A DNA stretch of 64,000 bases from 62-47 sp044463945. Its GTDB lineage: Bacteria; Pseudomonadota; Alphaproteobacteria; Rhizobiales; Xanthobacteraceae. The position numbers and the translations under genes are program-made. This document shows, in pieces, positions 8,996 to 17,985 of the stretch (its first letter is position 1; the number at the start of each line of letters is the position of its first letter). The notes under the pieces are model-generated. The model saw nothing but the letters and a program-made list of their open reading frames with translations, searched no databases and was not told the DNA's origin. The stretch spans positions 1-64,000 of the forward strand of contig JBIQLW010000007.1 of NCBI GenBank assembly GCA_044463945.1, in the 5' to 3' direction.

Positions 8996-9211
8996 CACGA
9001 TTCTCCGTTTGTCGGCAGATTTGCTGCCTCGACACATAGAAGGAGATCGCCCCGATCGCTCGTTATGCGTTATTATGAGATATTAGCTCTCGCCAGCAGC
9101 GGTCCTTCAAGCGCCGGCACTGCCTGAACGGCCGGGAAGTTCCCGCACGCCCCTGCAGGCCGGATAAATCGGGCGGCCAGAACATTGGATGCAAGGCGGT
9201 CAATAGCGCGC

Positions 9212-12055
9212 ATGAGCGAAAAAATAGCATTTGGTTCTTTTGTCCTGCACACGGAGGGACGGCTTCTGCTCCGGCAAGGCAAGCCTGTCGATCTCGGCAC
9301 GCGCGCCTTCGATATTCTGGTCGCGCTGGCGACGCGGCCGAACGAGGTGGTCAGCAAGGCGGACCTGCTGGCGCGCGTGTGGCCGGATGTCAATGTCGAA
9401 GAGGGAAGCCTGCGCTTTCATATCGCGAACTTGCGGAAAGCGCTGGCCGCCGACGCCGGCGGCGCACGCTATATCGCGACCCTGACCGGGCGCGGCTACT
9501 GCTTCGTGGCGCCGGTGTCGCGACCGGATCCCGATGTCGATGACGGCGCGCAAGCCGACATCGTCGCGGATTATCCTCACGCCAATCTTCCCGGACGTCT
9601 CGGCCGCATCGTCGGACGCGGCGATGACATTGCGGCGCTGTCGGCGCAACTGATGGCGACGCGCTTCGTCACCATCGCCGGCATGGGCGGCGTCGGCAAG
9701 ACGACTGTCGCGATTGCGGTGGGGCATGAACTGATCGAGGAGTTCGCCGGAGCGGTGCATCTCGTCGATCTCGGGGCGCTCAACGATCCGGACCTCGTTG
9801 CGACGAACGCAACATCCGTGCTGGGACTGTCGAATCCATCCGGCGATGCCGTCTCCAGCCTGATCGCGCACCTGACCAACAGGCGAACGCTCCTGATCCT
9901 TGACACATGCGAGCACGTCATCGATGCCGCGGCGGCGCTGGCGGCGCGGATCGTCAACGCCGTGCCCCACGCCCATGTGCTGGCGACAAGCCGCGAGCCT
10001 TTCCACGTCGAGGGCGAGCACGTCTACAAGCTCGCGCCGCTGGCCTGTCCGCCCGACGATCCGATCGTCACCGTCGCTGCCGCACAAGGCTATCCCGCCA
10101 CGCGCCTTTTCATCGAGCGCGCCGAGGCGACCGGCGCCCGTCTGGATATCGATGACGCGGAGGCTGCCGTCGTCACCGGCATCTGCCGAAAGCTCGATGG
10201 CGTGCCGCTCGCGATCGAACTTGCGGCCGGGCGGGTCGCAAGCCACGGGCTGCAAAAGACCGCCGCCCTTCTCGACGAGCGATTTTCCCTGTTATGGCCG
10301 GGCCGGCGTACCGCGCCGCTGCGCCAGAAGACGCTTCAAGCCACACTGGACTGGAGCTACAGTCTTCTGTCGGACTTTGAACGCGTCGTGCTCCGCCGGC
10401 TGGCCGTCTTTGTCGGCGACTTCTCGATCGATGGCGCGCTTGCGATCGTGACGGACGACGTTATCGATGAAGCCCTGGTATTCGGCGCCATCGACAGCCT
10501 CGTTGCCAAGTCGATGGTCGCGACGATGCCAACGGGCGCGACGATGCGCTATCGGCTGCTCGATACGACGCGCGCCTACGCCCTGCAGATCGGCGTCGAT
10601 GATAGCGAATTTGCCACCCTCGCCGCGCGTCATGCGTCCTATTGTTTGCGATGGCTGGAAGAAACAGGATCGGAGTGGCCTCGATTGGCCAACGCCGCGC
10701 AACGCTCGCGGCACCTTGCAGGCCTCGCCAACGTGCGGGCCGCCCTGAACTGGTGCTTCGGCCCCGGCGGCGATACGGACATTGGCATCAGGCTTGCCGT
10801 CGCCGCAGCTCCTGTTTTCATTTCCATGTCCCTGCTGACCGAGGACCGGCTCTGGACGGCTCGGGCGATCGGCGCTCTCGACGACACCGGGCTCGGCGGG
10901 CGAAAGGAGATGCATCTTCAGGCAGCCCTGGGCGTATCCCTGATGTTTACACGCGGTGGAACGGAAGCCGCCCGCGATGCGCTGAACCGAAGCTTCGCCA
11001 TCGCCGAAAAGCATGGCGATGCCCTGGACCAGATCCAGATCCTCGGCCCTTTGCAGATGTTTCATCTGCGCACCGGCGGTTACCGGACGGCGCTCCTCCA
11101 TGCGCAGCGCTGTTACGACCTCGCCAATACGCTCAAGGATCTGGTCTCGACGACGTTGGCGCATTCGATGATGGGGATGTCGCTCCACCTCGCCGGAGAC
11201 TGCGATCGCGCGCGCAATGCGCTGGAGGCGGGACTCCGATACGCGCCCCGTTCGGATCAGACGACGACGAACTATCTGGGCTTTGACGGGCGGCTTCTGG
11301 CAGGCGCAATTCTCGCCCGCGCGCTCTGGCTGCAAGGCCAGCCGGACCAGGCCGTGGAACGTGCGCTCCTGACAATAAAGGAAGCCGAAGCCCTGGATCA
11401 TCCGTTGACGATCTCCATCGCGCTGGTGTGGGCGATTTCGCTCTTTCTATGGCTCGGCGATCTCGATCGCGCGAGCCAGCATATCGACCGTCTTTTTGCG
11501 CTTGCCGATCTCCATTCTCTCGGACCCTATCTGGTGGTGGGGCGCGGCTTTCGTGGAGAGCTCGCCATCCGGCGCGGCGATGCGGACAGCGGCGTGAGGA
11601 GCCTGCAGCACGCTCTTGTCGAGCTTCATACGCTGCCCTATGAACTCCTCACCACACCGCTCAACATCGCCCTCATCCAGGGGCTCGCCGAAACACACAG
11701 ATTTGTCGAAGCCTTTGCCTTGCTCAAGGAAACGATGCAGTCGGTGGAGATGAACGGCGACCTCTGTTACATGCCCGAATTGCTGCGCGTGAAAGGCAAC
11801 CTCGTTCTCGCAACCGCGCAGCCTCATGATGACACGGCAGAAACCCACTTCACCCAGTCGCTCGAATTGAGCCGACGTCAGGGCGCCCGGGCATGGGAGT
11901 TGCGCACTGCTACCGACTTTGCGGCACTATTGGCCGCCCGGGGCGAACGCAAACGTGCTCGAAAGCTTCTCCAGCCGTTGCTCGAACGATTGCTGGAAGA
12001 TTCGGAAACAGCCGATTCACTATCTGCCGCTCGCCTCCTCATGACGCTGGAATAG
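9212..12055 (+). CDS. Winged-helix / P-loop NTPase transcriptional regulator with TPR-like C terminus
   Basis: A 947-residue regulator. Residues about 5-100 form an OmpR/CadC-type winged helix (recognition segment EGSLRFHIANLRKAL, then YIATLTGRGYCF). A P-loop NTPase follows, with AGMGGVGKTT at 156-165 and a Walker-B-like LLILDTCEH near 230, then the NB-ARC/AfsR-style segment DGVPLAIELAAGR. The rest (about 480-947) is helical and repeat-like, consistent with a TPR-type ligand-sensing domain. The ATG at 9212 is preferred over an in-frame TTG at 9185 because the winged helix starts there. It is divergent from the epoxide-hydrolase run and is its most likely regulator (inferred from position). 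Confidence 0.9.
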   Translation: MSEKIAFGSFVLHTEGRLLLRQGKPVDLGTRAFDILVALATRPNEVVSKADLLARVWPDVNVEEGSLRFHIANLRKALAADAGGARYIATLTGRGYCFVAPVSRPDPDVDDGAQADIVADYPHANLPGRLGRIVGRGDDIAALSAQLMATRFVTIAGMGGVGKTTVAIAVGHELIEEFAGAVHLVDLGALNDPDLVATNATSVLGLSNPSGDAVSSLIAHLTNRRTLLILDTCEHVIDAAAALAARIVNAVPHAHVLATSREPFHVEGEHVYKLAPLACPPDDPIVTVAAAQGYPATRLFIERAEATGARLDIDDAEAAVVTGICRKLDGVPLAIELAAGRVASHGLQKTAALLDERFSLLWPGRRTAPLRQKTLQATLDWSYSLLSDFERVVLRRLAVFVGDFSIDGALAIVTDDVIDEALVFGAIDSLVAKSMVATMPTGATMRYRLLDTTRAYALQIGVDDSEFATLAARHASYCLRWLEETGSEWPRLANAAQRSRHLAGLANVRAALNWCFGPGGDTDIGIRLAVAAAPVFISMSLLTEDRLWTARAIGALDDTGLGGRKEMHLQAALGVSLMFTRGGTEAARDALNRSFAIAEKHGDALDQIQILGPLQMFHLRTGGYRTALLHAQRCYDLANTLKDLVSTTLAHSMMGMSLHLAGDCDRARNALEAGLRYAPRSDQTTTNYLGFDGRLLAGAILARALWLQGQPDQAVERALLTIKEAEALDHPLTISIALVWAISLFLWLGDLDRASQHIDRLFALADLHSLGPYLVVGRGFRGELAIRRGDADSGVRSLQHALVELHTLPYELLTTPLNIALIQGLAETHRFVEAFALLKETMQSVEMNGDLCYMPELLRVKGNLVLATAQPHDDTAETHFTQSLELSRRQGARAWELRTATDFAALLAARGERKRARKLLQPLLERLLEDSETADSLSAARLLMTLE

Positions 12056-12132
12056 CCGCTTTAAAGCAAATCAATCGTCCGAATGCATAGTCTGGCCTGC
12101 TGCAGATTTCGCGGGCATCGACATAAGGTGTT

Positions 12133-12380
12133 TGGACTGCCCCTGTTTCCGTAGACAAGCCCGGCCTATCCTTTGAGCATAGGAGGCAGCTTGTGAGTCC
12201 ACAGAGATTTACCCCGGAGTTTAAGGAAGAAGCCGTCAGGCAGGTCGTCGACCGCGGCTATGGCGTGCCAGAAGTCGCGGCTCGCCTGGGCGTTTCGGCG
12301 CATAGTCTGTACAAATGGGTGAAGGCCGTGTCTCCCGACAAATCCGAGCAGCAATCGAAAGAGCTGCTCGGAACCAAGGG
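12133..12380 (+). pseudogene. IS3-family orfA stub (left end)
   Basis: A probable IS3-type terminus starts near 12133 (TGGACTGCCCC). A strong ribosome-binding site AGGAGG and a GTG at 12193 follow, then an HTH protein start with FTPEFKEEAVRQVVDRGYGV and ARLGVSAHSLYKWVK, typical of IS3 orfA. At about residue 60 the homology stops and the frame runs on into IS5 sequence. orfB and the right end are absent. Confidence 0.75.
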
Positions 12381-12517
12381 CGAGAACATGTTCGGCAGGC
12401 TCAAGGACTGGCGGCGCATCCACACTCGCTACGACCGATGCGCGCACATATTCATGTCCGCCATCTGCATCGCTGCCGCTGTCATCTTCTGGCTCTGATC
12501 AATGAGTCCTGACCCTA
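12381..12517 (+). pseudogene. IS5-family transposase C-terminal scrap and right end
   Basis: The frame that starts as IS3 orfA continues into ENMFGRLKDWRRIHTRYDR and then AICIAAAVIFWL, the C terminus of IS5-family (IS427 group) transposases, ending with TGA at 12498. GAGTCCTGACCC at 12504-12515 resembles the outer end of such elements. The fused frame (12193-12498) would give a 101-residue chimaera of two unrelated transposases, with no expected function. Confidence 0.75.
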
Positions 12518-13697
12518 GTCAGGTGAATCTAAAATTCGTGGCATAAGGTCTGCTGAGTTCTCTAGTAGAAGCGTTTGACGGAGGCGAGGATTTCGTCAGT
12601 TGACTTTGTCCATCGATAAGGCTTCGGATTTTCATTGTGCCGCTCGATGAAGGCGCGGATATCTTTTTCCAACTGCCTGGTCGAAGTATGGACGCCGCGG
12701 CGGATCTGCTTGCGGGTGAGTTCAGCAAACCAGCGCCCGACCTGATTGATCCACGATGCTGATGTTGGCGTGAAGTGCACATGGTAGTGTGGTCGTCGCG
12801 ACAGCCAGGAATTGATCACAGCAGTTTTGTGAGTGGCGTAGTTGTCCATAATGATATGGATATCGAGACCATCGGGAATATGAGCGTCGATTTGCTTCAG
12901 GAAGTCGAGGAACTCCGCAGCACGATGGCGCTTGTAGCATTTGCCGATCACAAATCCGGAAGCAACATCGAGGGCCGTGAACAGCGATGTTGTGCCGTGG
13001 CGGATATAGGAATGCGTCCAGCGTTCCGGAATGCCCGGCATCTTCGGCAGGACCGGCTGCTCGCGATCAAGCGCTTGTATCTGGCTCTTCTCGTCGACAC
13101 TGAGCACCAGGGCCCGATTGGGCGGTGACAGATAAAGACCGACGATGTCGCGGACCTTGTCGACAAATAATGGGGCGCTGGAAAGCTTGAATGTCTCCGA
13201 ACGGTGCGGCTGCAAGCCGAAGGCGTTCCAAATCCTTCGGATCGTCGTGTGTGAAAAGCCGGTCGCGGTCGCCATCGAACGGATGGACCAGTGCATGGCG
13301 TCGCTCGGCGTGGAGCGGAGCGTGCGTTCGATAATTGCAGCGACCTGATCGTCATCAATCGTGCGAGGCCTGCCAGGGCGGGCTTCATCCAAGAGCCCTT
13401 CGATGCGCCCCTTCAGAAAGCGCCGACGCCACTTGCCAACTGTATGCTCATGGACACCCAGTTCGTGCGCAACGGATTTGCTGGGTATGCCATCCGCGCA
13501 TCGCAGGATGACGCGGCATCGCTCAGACAAAGAACGCGCCACGCGATGACGACGACCTGCCGTTCGAGATACGCGCGCTCATTCGCGCTGAGGATCAACG
13601 GAGAAACCGGACGTCCTGCCGCGTTGGCCATAACTGCACTCCCGCACCCTGGCGAATGCGGGAGATTATAATGAAACGAACTTCAGTTCCAGGTGAC
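12518..13697 (-). mobile_element. IS630-family insertion sequence with terminal inverted repeats
   Basis: The element is bounded by 27-base inverted repeats (12518-12544 and 13671-13697, 19 of 27 positions identical) that both begin GTCA. It is flanked by TA at 12516-12517 and 13698-13699, the TA target duplication of IS630/Tc1-mariner elements. The left flank is the IS5 end. The right TA lies inside the stop codon (TAG, minus strand) of the substrate-binding protein gene. Length is about 1180 bases. The transposase inside is defective. Confidence 0.9.
12562..13631 (-). pseudogene. IS630-family transposase, frameshifted and catalytically mutated
   Basis: The N terminus (MANAAGRPVSPLILS... 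from 13631) and the rest (RSLSERCRVILRC... to 12562) lie in different frames. One base appears to be missing near 13550, in the stretch that should read RQVRRHRVARSLSE. The main frame keeps an HTH, the first catalytic Asp (SVDEKSQ, Asp150 of the 326-residue frame) and the second (IIMDNYATHK, Asp233). The usual third residue, Glu in WxNQVERWF, is Gly (NQVGRWF, codon GGG at 12736-12738). Both lesions predict an inactive enzyme. Confidence 0.88.
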
Positions 13698-14914
13698 TAG
13701 TTCTTAAGTAAAGAGCAGGTGCTTTTATTCAATGGCGTAAAGGCCTGCTCGGCTGGGATCGTCGCAATCAACTTATAATAGTCCCACGGCCCTTTGGATT
13801 CAGCCGGGCTTTTCACCTCAAACAGATAAGCGGGGTGGATTTTGCGGCCGTTCGGCTGGATGCTCCCCTTGCCAAACAGCGGATCGTCAGTCGGGAGCGA
13901 TTTCATCTTCGCGACGACGGCGACGCCATCGTGCGGATTGCGATCAAGAGCTTCTAGCGTCTTGAAATAATGCAGAAGTGACGAATACACGCCGGCGTGC
14001 GGCATCGTCGGCATCGTATGGTTCTTCACGCGTTCCTGAAATCGTTTGGCGAAAGCCCGCGTCCCATCATTGAGGTCCCAATAGTACGTCTCGGTCAAAT
14101 TCAATCCTTGAGCGGTAGGCAATCCAAGTGAATGGATATCCGAAATGAACATCAGAAGGCCTGCGAGCTTTTGACCTCCGCTCACGATTCCAAATTCCGA
14201 TGCCTGCTTGATGGCGTTGACAGTATCGCCGCCGGCATTCGCGAGCCCAATGACATTGGCTTTCGACGCCTGAGCCTGTAGCAGGAACGAGGAAAAGTCG
14301 GAGGTGTTGAGAGGATGCTTGACGCTACCCACGACAATGCCCCCCGCCTCCTTGATCGCAACGGTCGTGTCGCGCTCCAGCGCGGCGCCAAAGGCATAGT
14401 CAGCGGTCAGAAAGAACCAGCTTTTTCCGCCAGCTTTCGTAAGCGCAACACCCGTCCCGTGCGCCAACGTATAAGTATCGTAGGTCCAGTGGATCGTATT
14501 CGGCGAGCACTGGCTATTGGTCAGGTCCGACGTCCCCGCCGTCGTATCGAGGAAGACCGCGTTCTTCTCCTTGACGATGTTGTTTACGGCGAGCGCAACC
14601 GATGATGTCGGCACGTCCACAACGACGTCGACTTTATCAACATCGATCCATTGCCGAACGATATTGACGCCGATGTCCGGCTTGTTCTGGTGATCGCCAC
14701 TGACGATCTCGATCTTCCAACCTTTCTTGGTTAGTCCGGAATCCTCGACGGCCAATTGAGCGGCGACGACGGAGTTCGGACCCGCGAGATCGGCATAGAG
14801 GCCGGACATGTCATTCAGAACACCGATTTTGACCGTCTTGTCTCCGGCTAATGCGCCGGTCGCCACTCCAAACGCTAGAATTAACCCCAGGGGCGTGCGA
14901 AATTTGAGTTTCAT
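13697..14914 (-). CDS. Periplasmic substrate-binding protein, branched-chain amino acid/urea type
   Basis: A 405-residue Peripla_BP_6-type protein with a Sec signal (1-23, ALAG) and the usual start VKIGVLNDMSGLYADLAGP. The C terminus CSLLKN resembles the CPLVKK-like ends of homologues, so the protein looks essentially complete even though the stop codon TAG lies in the TA duplication of the adjacent IS630 element. No permease or ATPase of the Liv type is adjacent on this strand. It is therefore an orphan binding protein, possibly cut off from its partners or using the Liv systems at 26.8 or 42.8 kb. It lies about 175 bases behind the first ssuA-type gene. Confidence 0.9.
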   Translation of the reverse strand: MKLKFRTPLGLILAFGVATGALAGDKTVKIGVLNDMSGLYADLAGPNSVVAAQLAVEDSGLTKKGWKIEIVSGDHQNKPDIGVNIVRQWIDVDKVDVVVDVPTSSVALAVNNIVKEKNAVFLDTTAGTSDLTNSQCSPNTIHWTYDTYTLAHGTGVALTKAGGKSWFFLTADYAFGAALERDTTVAIKEAGGIVVGSVKHPLNTSDFSSFLLQAQASKANVIGLANAGGDTVNAIKQASEFGIVSGGQKLAGLLMFISDIHSLGLPTAQGLNLTETYYWDLNDGTRAFAKRFQERVKNHTMPTMPHAGVYSSLLHYFKTLEALDRNPHDGVAVVAKMKSLPTDDPLFGKGSIQPNGRKIHPAYLFEVKSPAESKGPWDYYKLIATIPAEQAFTPLNKSTCSLLKN

Positions 14915-15089
14915 GACTGTTGTTCCTGGAAATACTTACAGTAAATCAGCGACATTCGCGCCACGGTGCGGAATCCGAACCGCATCTCGGCTTTGGTTTC
15001 GCCTCAATTATGGATTTCGATAGCGACCATGTCTGTCATGGCGAAAGAAGCGCTCGCCATGAACGATTTCACCGATGCCATTTGATTGT

Positions 15090-16046
15090 TTACTTGCTGG
15101 CCAAATCTAGCCTGACCGCGTCCCGGATCTTTATGGCTTTCGGAATCAAACCGAGCTTGAAGAACGCATCCGCGATCTTCTGCTGATCGGCGGCGACTTG
15201 CGCATCGATCGGCTTGGCTCCAAACGACGTGCGCTTCAAGGCGACCTCCAGAACGGGAGCCGGGATGCCGACCGATGAACTGAACTGCGCGGCCACCGCC
15301 GGAATGTTCTTATTGGCCCGTGCGCCTTCCTCCGCCACCGCCGCAAGGATCGCCTTTATGACCTCCGGGTTCGCTTCGGCAAATTTCTTCGACGCCAGGT
15401 AGAATTCATGGTTGGCGACGAGGCCGGCGCCATCTTCCAGCGTGCGCGCGCCGGTGCTCGCTTCAGCCGCCGCACGGAATGGCTCCCAGATCACCCACGC
15501 ATCGATCGACCCGCTCACAAAGGCGGCCCGCGCATCGGCCGGGGTCAAAAAGACCGGCGTGATATCACTATAGCTCAACCCTGCGCGCTCAAGTGCGCGG
15601 ACGATCAGATAGTGGACATTGGATCCCTTGTTGAAGGCAACCCTTTTGCCTTTCAGCTGGGCCACCGAAGCGAGATTGCTCTTGGCAGGGATCAAGATGG
15701 CCTCGCTGGCGGGTGAACCCGGCTCATAACCGACATAGAGAAGATCTGCGCCGGCGGCTTGCGCGAATACAGGCGGTGCTTCGCCGGCATGACCAAAGTC
15801 GACCGCGCCGACATTGAGGCCTTCAAGGAGTTGCGGTCCCGCCGGAAATTCCGTCCACGTGACCTTGTATCCGAGCTCTTTCAGCTTCTCCTCGAGGTGT
15901 CCGGTCGATTTGAGGAGCGCCAGCGTACTCAGCTTCTGGTGAGCAATGCGCACGACTTTGTCGGCAGCATTGGCCGAACCAGCAGCCATCACGCCAGCAA
16001 CAAGAGCAATGGCCGCCATCCAGCGGATGTAGGTCGTCTTCGTCAT
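15090..16046 (-). CDS. ssuA: Aliphatic sulfonate-binding protein SsuA (copy 2 of tandem pair)
   Basis: A 318-residue periplasmic protein with a Sec signal (1-27, SANA). The NMT1/SsuA-like fold shows RIAHQKLSTLALLKSTG, the LKGKRVAFNKGSNVHYLIVR segment near 130-150, and PADARAAFVSGSIDAWVIWEP near 185-205, all typical of aliphatic-sulfonate-binding proteins. It shares length and nearly every motif with the neighbour at 16087, so the pair arose by tandem duplication. It probably feeds the SsuBC transporter encoded just upstream on the same strand. Confidence 0.93.
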   Translation of the reverse strand: MTKTTYIRWMAAIALVAGVMAAGSANAADKVVRIAHQKLSTLALLKSTGHLEEKLKELGYKVTWTEFPAGPQLLEGLNVGAVDFGHAGEAPPVFAQAAGADLLYVGYEPGSPASEAILIPAKSNLASVAQLKGKRVAFNKGSNVHYLIVRALERAGLSYSDITPVFLTPADARAAFVSGSIDAWVIWEPFRAAAEASTGARTLEDGAGLVANHEFYLASKKFAEANPEVIKAILAAVAEEGARANKNIPAVAAQFSSSVGIPAPVLEVALKRTSFGAKPIDAQVAADQQKIADAFFKLGLIPKAIKIRDAVRLDLASK

Positions 16047-16086
16047 GTGATTGTCCTAATTTTTATGAGAGGGAACGGCCTGACGC

Positions 16087-17043
16087 CTAGTTGCCGACCA
16101 CTTTCCACGCCGCGTCGGCGACTTTGATCGGCTTGGGAATAAGCTTCAGTTCCGCGAACGTGTCGGCGATCTTCTGCTGTCCTTCCAATGTCGCCGCGTC
16201 GATCGGGGCCGCCCCGAGGTTCGAGCGGTTGACGGAACGTTCAATGACCTCGGCCGGCAATCCGATCTTCGGTGACAATTCGGAGGCGAACTGCTTGCGA
16301 TTGGCGGCGATCCAGACATCGATCTCGTCGATCGCGGACAGTACGACTTTCAGAACTTCCGGATTACGCTCGGCGACAGGACGCGAGGCGATGTAGAAGG
16401 CGACATTCGGCGCAAGGCCGGTCCCGTCGGCAATCAGTCGGGCGCCGAGACTGAGTTCGGCGGCGGCATAATAGGGATCCCAAATCACCCACGCGTCGAC
16501 GGAGCCGCGCTCGAACGCCGCCCGGGCATCGGCCGGCGCCAGATAGGCTGGCACGATATCGCTATACTTCAGCCCGTTCGCTTCCAGCGCACGCACGATC
16601 AGGTAATTGACGTTCGAGCCCTTGTTGAGCGCGACGCGCTTCCCCTTGAGATCAGATATGGTTTTGATCGGGCTGTCTTTCTGGACGATGATGGCCTCGT
16701 TCTTCGGCGAAGCGGGCTCATAACCGGCGTAGACGATGTTGGCGCCGGCCGCCTGCGCGAAGATCGGCGGCGCTTCTCCGACCGGCCCAAAGTCGGCTGC
16801 GCCGATGTTGAGCGACTCCAGCAGTTGCGGGCCGGCCTGGAATTCGGTCCATGTCACCGACCAGCCAAGCGGCGCCAGCTTCTGTTCAAGAATTCCGCGT
16901 TCCTTGAGAAGCAGCAGATTGCCCCCGCCCTTCTGAAATGCGATGCGGAAGGTTTTGGCCTGCGCATGGGCCGAACTGACGAATCTGCCGCCACCAACCA
17001 GGACACCTGCGGCGAGCAGCTGGAAACTCCGACGACTGATCAT
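16087..17043 (-). CDS. ssuA: Aliphatic sulfonate-binding protein SsuA (copy 1 of tandem pair)
   Basis: A 318-residue binding protein with a leader MISRRSFQLLAAGVLVGGG containing a twin-arginine-like SRRSF motif, unlike the plain Sec leader of the adjacent copy. Core motifs are KGKRVALNKGSNVNYLIVR and PADARAAFERGSVDAWVIWDP, aligned in position with the copy at 15090. It lies 73 bases behind ssuB and 40 bases ahead of the second ssuA. Binding of alkanesulfonates is inferred from the family and from the SsuD enzyme in the same operon; the two copies may differ in preference. Confidence 0.93.
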   Translation of the reverse strand: MISRRSFQLLAAGVLVGGGRFVSSAHAQAKTFRIAFQKGGGNLLLLKERGILEQKLAPLGWSVTWTEFQAGPQLLESLNIGAADFGPVGEAPPIFAQAAGANIVYAGYEPASPKNEAIIVQKDSPIKTISDLKGKRVALNKGSNVNYLIVRALEANGLKYSDIVPAYLAPADARAAFERGSVDAWVIWDPYYAAAELSLGARLIADGTGLAPNVAFYIASRPVAERNPEVLKVVLSAIDEIDVWIAANRKQFASELSPKIGLPAEVIERSVNRSNLGAAPIDAATLEGQQKIADTFAELKLIPKPIKVADAAWKVVGN

Positions 17044-17116
17044 GATCGAGCCCCTATTTCATGAAATTGAATGTGAGTACTTGACCGAGCCGGTCGACCG
17101 CACCTTCGCGACGCAC

Positions 17117-17977
17117 TCACGCATCCGATCCGTCCTCATTGCCCGACAGGAGATAACTCAGAATTTCTCCCTCGAGCGCCGCGAGATCGGCGGATCCATG
17201 GCGGCGCGGACGCGGGATATCGATCTCGACGTCATGCGCGATACGCCCTTCATCAATCACCAGCACGCGATCTGCCAGCGCGATGGCCTCGGACACATCG
17301 TGGGTGACCAATATCGCGGTGAAGGCCTGCTCGCTCCACACGCGCTCCAGCAACCGCTGCATCGAGATTCGCGTCAGCGCGTCGAGCGCGCCGAGCGGCT
17401 CGTCAAACGCCAGCACACGCGGATGGCTGACCAGGGCGCGCGCCAGCGCCACGCGCTGCTTCTGTCCGCCGGACAACAGGCTGGGCCATTGATCACGTTT
17501 CTCGGTCAGTCCGACTTCGGTCAACGCCTGCCCGGCACGCGCTTTCGCATCGTCCGACGCTCGCTCGCGGCCCAAACCGACCTCGACATTTGCCACGACG
17601 CTCGCCCACGGCAGCAGGCGCGGCTCCTGAAACATCACGCGAATATCTTCCGCGCGCGTCTCCTCACCGAAGCTGATACTGCCCGCGGTCGCGGTTTCGA
17701 GCCCGGCGATCAGCCGCAGCAATGTGCTCTTGCCGCATCCGCTACGTCCGACGATGGCGACAAACTGGCCGGCTGAAATATTCAGATCGATGCCGCCAAG
17801 CACCTCGTTATCGCCGAACGATTTCCGCAAACCCTGGATCGTCAAGGAAAGTCCGTTGGACGCCCTTGAGTTTGGCTTGAATCCGGTCCCTTGCCGTGCG
17901 ATCCGCGCTTGTTTGATCATGGCTCCCGGCGGAACGAATTCAACACTCGATGGGTGGACGCGAAGGGATTGCTGCAT
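17117..17977 (-). CDS. ssuB: Sulfonate ABC transporter ATP-binding protein SsuB
   Basis: A 286-residue ATPase. A roughly 40-residue N-terminal extension precedes the ABC domain, which has Walker A GRSGCGKST at 77-85, VMFQEPRLLPWASV as Q-loop region, LSGGQKQRVALARAL and Walker B LAFDEPLGALDAL. I use the ATG at 17977, eight bases after the ssuC stop; the frame extends upstream only through ssuC coding sequence. It energises uptake with SsuC and the two SsuA proteins. Confidence 0.95.
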   Translation of the reverse strand: MQQSLRVHPSSVEFVPPGAMIKQARIARQGTGFKPNSRASNGLSLTIQGLRKSFGDNEVLGGIDLNISAGQFVAIVGRSGCGKSTLLRLIAGLETATAGSISFGEETRAEDIRVMFQEPRLLPWASVVANVEVGLGRERASDDAKARAGQALTEVGLTEKRDQWPSLLSGGQKQRVALARALVSHPRVLAFDEPLGALDALTRISMQRLLERVWSEQAFTAILVTHDVSEAIALADRVLVIDEGRIAHDVEIDIPRPRRHGSADLAALEGEILSYLLSGNEDGSDA

Positions 17978-17985
17978 AGTTGCTC

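Noticed and set aside
9200..10255. Long minus-strand frame opposite the large regulator (also 10292-11401)
   Set aside because: Shadow of the regulator gene; the low-complexity Arg-rich translation has no domain.
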